Origin: Sphingomonas alpina
Lineage (GTDB): Bacteria > Pseudomonadota > Alphaproteobacteria > Sphingomonadales > Sphingomonadaceae
Assembly: GCF_014490665.1 (NCBI RefSeq)
Contig: NZ_CP061038.1
Coordinates: forward strand, 4,796,501 to 4,860,500
Direction: 5' to 3'
DNA: 64,000 nt
Shown: positions 27,063-35,849 of the stretch, in pieces
Layout: each line of letters opens with the position of its first letter
How positions within the stretch are numbered: position 1 is the stretch's first letter
Program-made: the position numbers and the translations under genes
The notes under the pieces: model-generated
What the model saw: only the letters and a program-made list of their open reading frames with translations
What the model was told of the DNA's origin: nothing
Databases searched by the model: none

Positions 27063-29888
27063 ATGACTGCCAAGATTCTCGCGCTTTCCGGCGTGGCGCT
27101 GTTCGCGCTCGCAACCCCCGCGCTCGCGGCTCCTCAGGCGGCGGCAATCGCCAAGCCCGCGCCGGTGGCGGATCTCGTCAAGCAAGTCGATATTCCGTAC
27201 GAGGAATTCACGCTCAAGAACGGCTTACGCGTCATCATCCATACGGACCGCAAGGCGCCGGTCGTCGCGGTGTCGGTGTGGTATGATGTCGGGTCGAAGC
27301 ACGAGCCCAAGGGCAAGACCGGCTTTGCCCATCTGTTCGAGCATCTGATGTTCAACGGCAGCGAGAATGCACCGGGCGACTTTTTCGAGCCGCTGAAACA
27401 GGTCGGCGCGACCGACTATAACGGCACCACCTGGTACGACCGGACCAATTATTTCGAGACCGTGCCGACCCCGGCGCTGGAACGCGCGCTGTTCCTGGAA
27501 AGCGACCGGATGGGCTATCTGCTCGGCGCGATCACTCAGCGCGTGCTCGATGTGCAGCGCGGTGTGGTGCAGAACGAAAAGCGCCAGGGCGACAACCAGC
27601 CCTATGGCCTGGTCGATTACGCCAAGACCGCGGCTCTGTTCTCCCCCGATCACCCTTACGGTCATGACACGATCGGCTCGATGGCCGATCTCGATGCCGC
27701 CAGCCTGGACGATGTGAAGAACTGGTTCCGCGACCATTATGGCGCGAGCAACGCGATCGTCGTGCTTGCCGGCGATGTCGACGTCGCGACTGCCAGGCCG
27801 CTGATCGAGAAGTATTTCGGCGCAATCCCGGCAGGTCAGAAGACCGTGCGCCCGGTGGCGCCCGTGCCGACCTTGTCCGCGCCCAAGGTCGAGGTGATGA
27901 AGGATCGCGTTGCCACGACGCGCATCATGCGCACCTGGGTCGTGCCCGGCCTCGACAGCAGTGATGCGACCGCGCTCGATGTCGCGGCCAGCGTGCTGGG
28001 CGGGCTTGCCAGCTCGCGGCTCGACAATGCGCTGGTGCGCAAGGAGAAGCTCGCGGTCGCGGTGACGGCGGGCAACCAGACCTTCGCTCAACTCGGCATG
28101 TTCGAAGTCAGTGCCGATGTCCGTCCCGGCGTCGATCCGGCGCTGGTCGCCAAGCGGCTCGACGAGATCATTGCCGATTTCATCAAGAACGGCCCGACCG
28201 CCGACGAGGTGCAGCGGGTCGCGACCGGCGAGGTCAGCGACCGCATCGAAGGGCTGGAATCGGTCGGCGGATTCGGGGGCAAGGCCGTCGCTCTGGCGCA
28301 GGGCGCGCTCTATTCGGACGACCCCGGTTTCTACAAGAAACAGCTTGCGACGCTGGCCGCCGAGACGCCGGCCAATGTGAAGGCCGTGACCGCGAAATGG
28401 CTGTCGCGTCCAGTCTATGCGCTGACGATCGAGCCCGGTGCGCGTGCAGCCTATGACGAAGCCAAGGCGGCCGAGGAAAAGCCTGACGTCGCCGAGGCCG
28501 CGCCGTTCAAGGGCACGCGCGGCGATATGCCGGCGGTCGGCACGATCGCCGATCTCGATTTCCCCAAGGTCGAGCGCGCCAAGCTTCGAAACGGCATCGA
28601 ATTGATCTATGCGCAGCGCAATGCGGTGCCGATCACGCGCGCAGTGATCAGCTTCGACGCCGGCGTCGCGGCCGATCCCGCGACCAAGCTCGGCACCCAG
28701 CAACTGACCCTCGGCATGCTTGATGAGGGTACGACGACCAAGGATTCGATCGCGATCGCCGAAGCGCGCGAGCGGCTCGGTGCGGAGATCGGGACGGGCG
28801 CCAGCCTCGACCGGACCTATTTGTCGCTCTCGACGCCGAGCACCAATCTCGGCCCGTCGCTCGACCTGTTCGCCGATGTGACGCTCAACCCGGCATTTGC
28901 ACCGGCTGAAGTGGCGCGGCTGAAGAACCAGCAGCTTGCCGGAATCGCGTCGGAGCTGACCAATCCCGGCGGCCTGGCCGGCCGCGCGCTGCCCAAGCTC
29001 ATCTATGGTCCGGCCTCGCCCTATGCGAAGTCGGCGGGACGGGGCGATCCGGTCGCGGTCGCGGCGCTGACGCGCGCCGATCTGGTCGCGTTCCAGCATG
29101 CCTGGCTGCGCCCGGAAAAGGCCAAGATCTTCGTCGTCAGCGATCGTCCGCTCGCCGAGGTCAAGGCCGCGCTCGACCAGCGCTTCGGCAGCTGGAAGGG
29201 GGTCGGCGCACCCGGGGTCAAGGATTTCACCGCGGTGTCAGCGCCGTCGGCACCCAAGATACTGCTGATCGACCGCCCCGATTCGCCACAGTCGTTGATT
29301 CTCGGTGCCGCGCCCAACAGCCTCAAGGGCACGGCCGAGCTGTTGCCCGTGATCACCGCCAATGATGCGCTCGGCGGCAGCTTCCTGTCGCGGATCAACA
29401 TGGACCTGCGTGAGGACAAGCATTGGACCTATGGCGCGTCGGGCAATTTCAGCCGTTCGCAAAATGCCGCACCTTATATTGTCTCGGCGCCGGTCCAGGC
29501 CGACAAGACCGGCGCGTCGATCGCGGCGATCCGCCAGCAGGTCGGTGACTTCCTGACCACCAAGGGGCTGACCAAGGCCGAGTTCGACCGCACGATCATC
29601 GGCAAGACTCGGGAGTTGGCCGGCAACTTCGAAACATCGGGCGATGTGCTCGGTGCGATGCAGACCAACGACCTCTACAAGCGCCCGGACGATTATTATG
29701 CGACCATCACGCAAAAATATCGTGCGCTGACTCAGGCCGAACTTGACGCTGCGGCACGCGCGACAATTGACCCCAAGAGCTTCATCTGGGTGGTGGTCGG
29801 CGATGCCAAGACGGTCCGCCCCCAGCTTGACAGCCTCGGGTTGCCGGTTGAGGTGGTGCCCGCCGCGTCCATTGCGGGCGCGAAGTGA
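27063..29888 (+). CDS. M16 family zinc peptidase with two M16 domains
   Basis: The 941-residue protein begins with a signal peptide (ALFALATPALA) and carries two tandem M16 domains. The first (about 45-480) has the inverse zinc motif HLFEH at residues 90-94 and the downstream Glu in NEKRQGDN. The second (about 500-940) lacks that motif and is the usual inactive half. Such periplasmic M16 enzymes degrade peptides up to small-protein size. The frame is open upstream to 26829, but ATG 27063 with a clean signal peptide is the better start. Confidence 0.93.
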   Translation: MTAKILALSGVALFALATPALAAPQAAAIAKPAPVADLVKQVDIPYEEFTLKNGLRVIIHTDRKAPVVAVSVWYDVGSKHEPKGKTGFAHLFEHLMFNGSENAPGDFFEPLKQVGATDYNGTTWYDRTNYFETVPTPALERALFLESDRMGYLLGAITQRVLDVQRGVVQNEKRQGDNQPYGLVDYAKTAALFSPDHPYGHDTIGSMADLDAASLDDVKNWFRDHYGASNAIVVLAGDVDVATARPLIEKYFGAIPAGQKTVRPVAPVPTLSAPKVEVMKDRVATTRIMRTWVVPGLDSSDATALDVAASVLGGLASSRLDNALVRKEKLAVAVTAGNQTFAQLGMFEVSADVRPGVDPALVAKRLDEIIADFIKNGPTADEVQRVATGEVSDRIEGLESVGGFGGKAVALAQGALYSDDPGFYKKQLATLAAETPANVKAVTAKWLSRPVYALTIEPGARAAYDEAKAAEEKPDVAEAAPFKGTRGDMPAVGTIADLDFPKVERAKLRNGIELIYAQRNAVPITRAVISFDAGVAADPATKLGTQQLTLGMLDEGTTTKDSIAIAEARERLGAEIGTGASLDRTYLSLSTPSTNLGPSLDLFADVTLNPAFAPAEVARLKNQQLAGIASELTNPGGLAGRALPKLIYGPASPYAKSAGRGDPVAVAALTRADLVAFQHAWLRPEKAKIFVVSDRPLAEVKAALDQRFGSWKGVGAPGVKDFTAVSAPSAPKILLIDRPDSPQSLILGAAPNSLKGTAELLPVITANDALGGSFLSRINMDLREDKHWTYGASGNFSRSQNAAPYIVSAPVQADKTGASIAAIRQQVGDFLTTKGLTKAEFDRTIIGKTRELAGNFETSGDVLGAMQTNDLYKRPDDYYATITQKYRALTQAELDAAARATIDPKSFIWVVVGDAKTVRPQLDSLGLPVEVVPAASIAGAK

Positions 29889-29926
29889 TCCGATACCAAC
29901 CAGTTTCGAGTTGAGGGAGAGACGTA

Positions 29927-30229
29927 ATGGCCGATGTCGATGGCACCTGGGATACCGTTGTAAAGTCGCCGCTTGGCGATCAGAAAGCCACGCTTGTCGT
30001 GAAGAGCGACGGCAATAGCTGGACCGGCAGCAATACTGGCGCGATGGGTTCGGTCGAAATCACCGATGGCGGTGTCGATGGCAACACCATCACCTGGAAG
30101 ATGAGCATTGTCGTGCCGATGCCGATGACGCTTGATTGCAGCGCCACGGTCGATGGCGACACGATCACCGGCAATGTCGGCGCCGGCGCGTTCGGCAGCT
30201 TCCCGCTGACGGGAACGCGCGCCGCCTGA
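29927..30229 (+). CDS. Small conserved protein of unknown function
   Basis: The 100-residue product starts ATG 29927 behind GGGAGAGACGTA and follows the M16 gene by 38 bases. It is made of repeating Gly/Thr-rich strand segments (DGTWDTVVKSPLGDQKATL, GVDGNTITWKMS, DGDTITGNVGAGAFGSFPL), consistent with a small beta-barrel. There is no signal peptide. Similar proteins occur in sphingomonads without known role. A strong terminator follows. Confidence 0.75.
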   Translation: MADVDGTWDTVVKSPLGDQKATLVVKSDGNSWTGSNTGAMGSVEITDGGVDGNTITWKMSIVVPMPMTLDCSATVDGDTITGNVGAGAFGSFPLTGTRAA

Positions 30230-30267
30230 TCGGGGGGCCTGATCGGCCGCCTGCTGACGTGAATGAA

Positions 30268-30299
30268 GGGCTCGCCACCGATGTGGCGGGCCCTTTTTT
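30268..30299 (+). terminator. Rho-independent terminator
   Basis: Stem 30268-30278 with 30283-30293 (one G-T pair), loop CGAT, followed by six Ts (30294-30299). It lies 38 bases after the small conserved protein stop. Confidence 0.9.
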
Positions 30300-30355
30300 C
30301 ATGGGCGCGTTTTCGATCCGGGCTGATCGACCGCCGTCATCGCTTTCGCGCCTGT

Positions 30356-30636
30356 TCGCCCCTGTTACCCCCTGTTTTCGACAGTGTATTTTCGCGCCCC
30401 TGTTATGTTGGATTTGACCGCCGGATTACGCGTTCATTTTCAGTAGCATGGCTGCGCCGGCCCCTGTTATGAAAACAGGGGCGGAACAGGGGCAATAACA
30501 GGGGCCGTCTCCATCAAAACAGGGGCGATGTCGCCCGACGCTTTGCAGCCATGTGAAAGAGCGGGACAAGAACGCCTGACCAGCGTCGTGTCCGACCGTC
30601 ACAGTGCAGCACCCCGTAGTTTGATTGAATCGCCGT
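30356..30636 (-). repeat. 280-bp dispersed intergenic element, copy B
   Basis: This is the inverted second copy of the element at 5541-5820. Octamers CCCCTGTT occur at 30359, 30369, 30397 and 30461 and AACAGGGG at 30474, 30485, 30497 and 30518, again four plus four. The central pair 30461-30468 and 30474-30481 forms a perfect hairpin with a 5-base loop. Conserved blocks with copy A are 30396-30414, 30419-30434 and 30549-30566, with weaker similarity on to 30636. It also lies between convergent genes (the small protein and purK). The 434-bp gap holds only the terminator and this element. Confidence 0.85.
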
Positions 30637-30663
30637 TGGGCGGAGGGCCCCCGGCCCCGGACT

Positions 30664-31734
30664 CTAATCGCGCAGGAGCCGCGTGACATGGCCCATCTTG
30701 CGGCCGGGGCGGGTTTCCTTGCCGTAGAGATGCAGATGTGCGCCCGGCTCGGCGAGGATTTCGGCCCAGCGATCGGCGTCGTGACCAATCAGATTGTCCA
30801 TCACGACCTTCGGCGCGGTCAGGCCGGTATCGCCGAGCGGCAGGCCGCAGATCGCGCGGATATGATTTTCGAACTGCGAGCAATTGGCGCCTTCGATCGT
30901 CCAGTGCCCCGAATTATGCACGCGTGGCGCCATTTCGTTGAACACCGGGCCGTCCGTACCGGCGAAGAATTCGCAGGCCAGGATGCCGGCATAGCCGAGC
31001 GCCTCGGCGATGCGGCCGGCAAGCTCCGCCGCCTCGTCCCATTGCGCGGCGATCTCGGCCGGGGCGGGCAGGGTCGAGCGGTCGAGGACGCCATCCTTAT
31101 GCTCGTTCCACGGCGGCGGGTAGCTGACGGTCGATCCATCGGGACTGCGAGCGAGCAGGATCGAGAATTCGTGGCTGAAGGTGACGAAGCCTTCGAGGAT
31201 CGCGGGGCGCTGGCCGATCGCCTGCCAGGCCGCCTCGGCATCGCCCGGCGCGGCGATTCGCACCTGGCCCTTGCCGTCATAGCCGAGCCGCAGCGTCTTG
31301 AGGATCGCGGGGCAGCCGATCGTGTCGATCGCCGCCTTCAGCTCGTCGAGCGTCGCGACCGCCGCCCAGGGGGCGGTGCGACCGCCGATCGTCTCGACGA
31401 ACGCCTTCTCGGTCGCGCGATCCTGCGCGATGCCGAGCGCGGCCGGGGCGGGATGGACCGGTACTTTGCCGGCAAGATATTCCACCGGTTCGAGCGCGAT
31501 ATTCTCGAACTCATAGGTCACCACGTCGCAGGCGGCGGCGAATTCGTCGAGCACGATGCGGCTGTGATAATCGGCGCGGGTGAAGCTCGACGCGGTCTGC
31601 GCCGCGACGCTTTCGGCATCGGGCGCGAGCACGCGGGTGTTATAGCCAAGCTGCGCGGCGGCGACCGCGAGCATCCGGCCGAGCTGGCCGCCGCCAAGGA
31701 TGCCGATGGTGGAACCGGGGGGCAGGACGGTCAT
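30664..31734 (-). CDS. purK: 5-(carboxyamino)imidazole ribonucleotide synthase
   Basis: The 356-residue PurK uses ATP and bicarbonate to carboxylate AIR to N5-CAIR. The glycine-rich N-terminal motif [12 protein letters not shown], the ATP-grasp region (about 100-290; [49 protein letters not shown], here split as EFFAGTDG and [13 protein letters not shown]) are intact. ATG 31734 overlaps the purE stop by 4 bases, so the two are translationally coupled; an upstream frame to 31776 is within purE. Confidence 0.96.
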   Translation of the reverse strand: MTVLPPGSTIGILGGGQLGRMLAVAAAQLGYNTRVLAPDAESVAAQTASSFTRADYHSRIVLDEFAAACDVVTYEFENIALEPVEYLAGKVPVHPAPAALGIAQDRATEKAFVETIGGRTAPWAAVATLDELKAAIDTIGCPAILKTLRLGYDGKGQVRIAAPGDAEAAWQAIGQRPAILEGFVTFSHEFSILLARSPDGSTVSYPPPWNEHKDGVLDRSTLPAPAEIAAQWDEAAELAGRIAEALGYAGILACEFFAGTDGPVFNEMAPRVHNSGHWTIEGANCSQFENHIRAICGLPLGDTGLTAPKVVMDNLIGHDADRWAEILAEPGAHLHLYGKETRPGRKMGHVTRLLRD

Positions 31735-32216
31735 GCCGGGTCGGTCGCCACGCCATCGGTCTGCGCCGTACGCCATGCCTGAAGCCGTTCGCTCAGGGCG
31801 AGATCGCCGAGTGCGAGGATCGAGGCGGCGAGCAGGCCGGCATTGATCGCGCCCGCCTTGCCGATCGCCAGCGTGCCGACCGGGATTCCGCCGGGCATCT
31901 GAACGATCGAGTACAGGCTATCCATGCCCTTGAGCGCGGCGCTTTCGACCGGCACGCCGAGCACCGGCAGATGCGTCATCGACGCCGCCATGCCTGGCAG
32001 GTGTGCCGCGCCGCCGGCGCCGGCGATAATGACCTGCAGGCCGCGCCCGGCGGCGCTGGTCGCATAATCGTAGAGGCGTTTCGGAGTGCGGTGCGCGGAC
32101 ACGACCTTGGTTTCATGTGCCACGCCGAGCTGGGTGAGGATGTCGGCGGCATGGCGCATCGTCTCCCAATCGGACGTGCTACCCATGATGATGCCGATAA
32201 GTGGCGTATCCGCCAT
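31731..32216 (-). CDS. purE: N5-carboxyaminoimidazole ribonucleotide mutase
   Basis: The 161-residue PurE converts N5-CAIR to CAIR. Class I signature is [13 protein letters not shown] at the N-terminus, with SAHRTPKRL (active-site His) near residue 45 and the [12 protein letters not shown] loop near 72. Start ATG 32216 is chosen over a TTG at 32234. The purE-purK operon is compact. The gap 32217-32413 upstream shows no gene. Confidence 0.96.
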   Translation of the reverse strand: MADTPLIGIIMGSTSDWETMRHAADILTQLGVAHETKVVSAHRTPKRLYDYATSAAGRGLQVIIAGAGGAAHLPGMAASMTHLPVLGVPVESAALKGMDSLYSIVQMPGGIPVGTLAIGKAGAINAGLLAASILALGDLALSERLQAWRTAQTDGVATDPA

Positions 32217-32413
32217 GTCCGTGCCCCGTCCCAAGGAAGGGCCTGACTAGCGGCGCGATCGGGGGAGGGCAACCGGGCAGGATATAGGATGTACCTCGCC
32301 CGTACCTGTTCGGTGCTTATCTCTTCGGTCGAAGGATCGGCATTAGTCGAATGATCGCTCCTTACCTTCGCGGGAACACAACCTCCTTGGTCGAATGGCG
32401 CGGACGGGTGGAG

Positions 32414-33100
32414 CTATCGCTCGCTCAGATAATAGCGGTCGGTTGCGCTCAGATCGGCATCGAGCTCGTACACGATCGGCTGGCCGGTCGGGATTTCCAG
32501 CGAGGTGATCTCGTCGTCGGGAATGTTCGACAGATGCTTCACCAGTGCGCGCAGCGAATTGCCATGCGCGGAGATCAATACGCGCTGCCCGGCCTTGAGC
32601 GCGGGGGCGATACGGCCCTCCCAATAGGGCAGGACGCGCGCGATCGTGTCCTTGAGGCTTTCGGTCGAGGGGATGGCGATGCCGGCATAGCGGCGGTCCT
32701 GCGACAGGTCGTATTCGCTCCCTGCTTCGAGCACCGGGGGCGGGATATCGAAGCTGCGGCGCCAGATATGGACCTGTTCGTCGCCGTGCAGCGCCGCGGT
32801 CTCTGCCTTGTTCAGGCCGGTCAGTCCGCCATAATGCCGCTCGTTGAGGCGCCAGTCCTTCTCGACCGGCAGCCAGAGCCGGCCCATCTCCTCGAGCGCG
32901 AGATTGAGCGTCTTGATCGCGCGGGTCTGCAGGCTGGTGAAGGTCTGGTCGAAATCCAGGCCCTTTTCCGCCATCAGCCGCCCCGCCGCGCGCGCTTCCT
33001 CCGCGCCCTTTTCGGTCACGTCGACGTCCCACCAGCCGGTGAAGCGGTTTTCGAGGTTCCACGACGACTGGCCGTGGCGGATCAGGACGAGAGTGGGCAT
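32414..33100 (-). CDS. gpmA: 2,3-bisphosphoglycerate-dependent phosphoglycerate mutase
   Basis: The 228-residue enzyme interconverts 3- and 2-phosphoglycerate. The phosphohistidine motif [10 protein letters not shown] opens the protein, [16 protein letters not shown] follows, [16 protein letters not shown] sits near residue 85, and the second histidine is in [11 protein letters not shown] near residue 180. Length matches the family. ATG 33100 is chosen over the longer frame to 33121. Confidence 0.96.
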   Translation of the reverse strand: MPTLVLIRHGQSSWNLENRFTGWWDVDVTEKGAEEARAAGRLMAEKGLDFDQTFTSLQTRAIKTLNLALEEMGRLWLPVEKDWRLNERHYGGLTGLNKAETAALHGDEQVHIWRRSFDIPPPVLEAGSEYDLSQDRRYAGIAIPSTESLKDTIARVLPYWEGRIAPALKAGQRVLISAHGNSLRALVKHLSNIPDDEITSLEIPTGQPIVYELDADLSATDRYYLSER

Positions 33101-33155
33101 GGCATTCCTTACAGACGTCACTCCGAACGCGGTTCAGCGTGACGGCGTCAATGGG

Positions 33156-34301
33156 TCAGAGCGTGTCGATCACCTCAGCGAGCACTTCGAGGCAGCTGTG
33201 CGCGAGCTTCTTGCTGCGCTCGGCCGACCAGCCGAATTCGACATCGGCGTTGGCATCGTGATCCTTGAACGGCATCTCCAGCGTCATGCTGAGCGCACCG
33301 AAGCGTTCAGCGACCTGGTTGGTCGACATGCTCAGATTGGCATGGCCCGGTGCGGCCTTGCCGTAACCGAGCTCGGTCTGGAAGTCCGGCGTGTTGACCG
33401 CGAGGCGGCGGCCGAAATCGTAGAATTTCTCGCCCAGCGCATCGGTCCAGGACGGGATACCTTCGAACCCGGCGATGAAGTTGGCGGCGATCGCTTCGTC
33501 GCCATGGACATCCATCGCGAAATCGACGCCGCTCGCGTCCATCGCATTGCGGACGCACAGCACTTCGGGGCTGCGCTCCAGCGAAGGCTCGTGCCATTCG
33601 CGATTCAGGTTCACGCCCACCGCATTGGTACGAAGATGACCGCGGAACGTCCCATCGGGATTCATGTTGGGCACGACATGGAAGGTCGCCTTGGACAGCA
33701 GCTCGGCGGTGACCGGGTCGGTCGTATCGGTCAACCGTTCCAGCGCGCCTTCCATCCACCATTCGGCCATCGATTCGCCGGGATGCTGGCGGGCATAGAG
33801 CCAGGCCTGTTTCGGCCCGCGCCCGATCGTGAGGCAATCGATCGCGCGGCCATCGATCGTGGTGCCGAGCTGGCGGTGCGTCATGCCCGGCTTGAGCGCC
33901 ATGCGCGCGATCAGCGCATCGTGCTGTTCCATCGTATAGGGCGCGAAATAAGCGAACCAGACGAGATCGGTCTCGCCGGTCCAGTCGAATTCGAGCACGC
34001 CACCGGCATAGCGCGCTGGCGTCTGGCGCCAGGTCTCGCGGTCGGTCGAGACGCGCGCCTTATAGTCGGGCCAACCGAGCGGATATGCCGAATCGCCGGC
34101 ATTGAGGATGCGGAAGCTGAGCTTGCGACCCTTGGCGCCGGCGACCCGGAAATAGAACCATTGGTAGAAATCGGACTGGTGATCGCGCACGATCTCCAGG
34201 TCGATTCGGTCCCCGTCAATGGCGACGATTTTGATGTTGCCGCCGTCAAAGGCGGCGTTGATGGCGATGCTGGCCGGGATCGGCGTTGGGGTCGAGCTCA
34301 T
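33156..34301 (-). CDS. M14 family zinc carboxypeptidase (cytosolic type)
   Basis: The 381-residue protein has the cytosolic carboxypeptidase (Nna1/AGBL-like) layout: an N-terminal beta-sandwich (about 10-130, DFYQWFYFRVAGAKG), then an M14 catalytic domain (about 140-375). Zinc ligands are in ARQHPGESMAEW (HxxE), NREW, and DVHGDE, and the general base Glu is in SMTLEMPFKDH. There is no signal peptide, so it acts in the cytoplasm. ATG 34301 overlaps the upstream lipoprotein stop by 4 bases (ATGA). Confidence 0.88.
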   Translation of the reverse strand: MSSTPTPIPASIAINAAFDGGNIKIVAIDGDRIDLEIVRDHQSDFYQWFYFRVAGAKGRKLSFRILNAGDSAYPLGWPDYKARVSTDRETWRQTPARYAGGVLEFDWTGETDLVWFAYFAPYTMEQHDALIARMALKPGMTHRQLGTTIDGRAIDCLTIGRGPKQAWLYARQHPGESMAEWWMEGALERLTDTTDPVTAELLSKATFHVVPNMNPDGTFRGHLRTNAVGVNLNREWHEPSLERSPEVLCVRNAMDASGVDFAMDVHGDEAIAANFIAGFEGIPSWTDALGEKFYDFGRRLAVNTPDFQTELGYGKAAPGHANLSMSTNQVAERFGALSMTLEMPFKDHDANADVEFGWSAERSKKLAHSCLEVLAEVIDTL

Positions 34302-34915
34302 TTGACCGTGATAGTGCGACCCGATTCTCCCGGAAAGCCCCGGAACAGCGCATTGGCCAATTTACCCGCCGCGACATTGGCCTGAGCATCGACCGCGCGT
34401 ACGTCCGCGCCAGTCTGGGCGCGGCCTTCCCAGATCACGGTGCCGTCGCTGCGCCGGCGAATCTGCACCGACAATTCGGTCAGCACGATTTCGCGCGTCT
34501 TGGGTTTGCCGATCGGGAAGGAGATGCCGCCGCCCAGGCTGACCCCGCCGCCGCGATAGCCGCCGCTGCCGACCCCGCCGCCCAGGCCGATCGAGACCGG
34601 CGAGCGCGCCGGCCCGACATCCTGCGCGGTGCGGGCAAAGCCGACCACCGCGAGATATTGCGCGGTGGCGCCCTGTGGCGGCGTGGTGAAGCCGGCCTGG
34701 AGCAGTTCGGTTTCCACCGCCGCGGCATAGGTCTTGAATTCGATGCTGGCAGCACCGCCGCCGGCAAGCGGCTCGACCGCAAGCGATCCGTGCTCGAGCG
34801 GGGCGCCGAGATGGAAGCGGGTGACCTCAACCGGGCCGCTCGCCGTCGTCGTGGCACAAGCGCCCAGAGAGGATGCCGCCAGCGCGATCGCCAGTCCATA
34901 TGCCACGTTCTTCAT
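34298..34915 (-). CDS. DUF4136 domain-containing lipoprotein
   Basis: The 205-residue protein has a lipoprotein signal (SSLGAC, Cys20), then a DUF4136-like strand/helix pattern with FKTYAAAVETELLQAGF, AQYLAVVGF, a glycine-rich stretch (SIGLGGGVGSGGYRGGG) and the C-terminal SDGTVIWEGRAQTGAD. Function is unknown; the family is thought to be outer-membrane. It is cotranscribed with the M14 gene. Confidence 0.8.
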   Translation of the reverse strand: MKNVAYGLAIALAASSLGACATTTASGPVEVTRFHLGAPLEHGSLAVEPLAGGGAASIEFKTYAAAVETELLQAGFTTPPQGATAQYLAVVGFARTAQDVGPARSPVSIGLGGGVGSGGYRGGGVSLGGGISFPIGKPKTREIVLTELSVQIRRRSDGTVIWEGRAQTGADVRAVDAQANVAAGKLANALFRGFPGESGRTITVK

Positions 34916-35003
34916 GTGCGAGCCTCTTTAAGCCGATTGTTGCATGTGTGTAACGCTTCACCGCCCCCTGCCGGTTCCCCCGGCAGTTTCCCGGCCGGTT
35001 CGC

Positions 35004-35031
35004 CTTGACTTGGGCGGCAGCCGACTATAGG
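35004..35031 (+). promoter_or_regulatory. Candidate sigma-70-type promoter for rpmJ
   Basis: CTTGAC (35004-35009) and TATAGG (35026-35031) are 16 bases apart and the -10 is 45 bases before the rpmJ ATG. It is a good match by eye and matches the need of a strongly expressed ribosomal gene. Confidence 0.5.
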
Positions 35032-35075
35032 CGCTCACGTCTTTCCGGCACCACCAGAATCGAAGAAGTTTCGAC

Positions 35076-35201
35076 ATGAAGATTCGCAATTCCCTGAAGT
35101 CCCTCAAGGACCGTCATCGCGACAACCGCGTGATCCGTCGTCGCGGGCGCACTTACGTCATCAACAAGACGAATCGCCGCTTCAAGGCCCGCCAGGGCTA
35201 A
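35076..35201 (+). CDS. rpmJ: 50S ribosomal protein L36, cysteine-free type
   Basis: A 41-residue basic protein ([20 protein letters not shown]...KARQG) is L36. It has none of the cysteines of the zinc-binding form, so it is the zinc-independent type (YkgO-like), the usual form in alphaproteobacteria. ATG 35076 follows GAAGAAG. The next gene starts immediately after its TAA. Confidence 0.95.
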   Translation: MKIRNSLKSLKDRHRDNRVIRRRGRTYVINKTNRRFKARQG

Positions 35202-35819
35202 TTGTCGAGCGGACCGGCCGCCGTCGTCTTCGACGTCGGTAACGTCCTTTATGATTGGGATCCGCGGGTCCCTTACGGGCGCCTGATCAAGGATGATCGG
35301 GCGCTCGATGCATTCCTGCGCGATGTCGCGACCAAGGAATGGCATTTCCAGCACGACGCCGGCCGTCCCTTTGCGGAGACATCGGCGGAGTTGAGCGCGC
35401 AACATCCCCATTATGCCGACATGATCGCGCTATGGGGGCCGCATTTTCACGAGCAGATCCCGCACATGCTGCCGGGCATGCAGGCGCTGGTCGAGGAGCT
35501 CGATGCGGTCGGCGTGCCATTGTATGCGATCACCAATTTCTCGGGTGAGTTCTGGCCGCCGTTCCGCGACCGCGAGGCGGCGATCTTCGACCGGTTCCGC
35601 GACATCGTCGTGTCGGGCGACGAGAAGCTGACCAAGCCCGACGCGGCGATCTACCATCTCGCGCTGGAGCGATTCGGGTTACGCCCCGATCACGCCGTGT
35701 TTGTCGATGATCGCGAAGAAAATATCGTCGGCGCGCAGAATGTCGGGATGATCGGCCTGCTGTTCACCGACGCGGTGACCTTGCGGAACGATCTGGTGGG
35801 GCTCGGCCTGCTCGCCTGA
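35202..35819 (+). CDS. HAD-superfamily hydrolase
   Basis: The 205-residue product starts TTG at 35202, directly after the rpmJ stop, and probably uses coupled translation. HAD motifs are present: FDVGNVLYDW (motif I), AITNFS near residue 108 (motif II), KLTKPDAAIYH (Lys, motif III) and VFVDDREENI (motif IV). It resembles HAD-IA phosphatases/haloacid dehalogenase-like proteins with a helical cap. Substrate is unknown. Confidence 0.86.
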   Translation: MSSGPAAVVFDVGNVLYDWDPRVPYGRLIKDDRALDAFLRDVATKEWHFQHDAGRPFAETSAELSAQHPHYADMIALWGPHFHEQIPHMLPGMQALVEELDAVGVPLYAITNFSGEFWPPFRDREAAIFDRFRDIVVSGDEKLTKPDAAIYHLALERFGLRPDHAVFVDDREENIVGAQNVGMIGLLFTDAVTLRNDLVGLGLLA

Positions 35820-35820
35820 C

Positions 35821-35849
35821 CTAATCCTCCCCGAAACGGGAAGGATTAG
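35821..35849. terminator. Hairpin at convergent HAD/pyk ends
   Basis: Arms 35821-35833 and 35837-35849 pair at 12 of 13 positions with an AAA loop. It overlaps the pyk stop codon and can end transcription from both sides, although no T run follows. Confidence 0.65.

Noticed and set aside
32217..32413. A hidden gene in the purE-gpmA gap
   Set aside because: I see no open frame with a ribosome site or RNA structure of note; only repeated GGTCGAA-like words.
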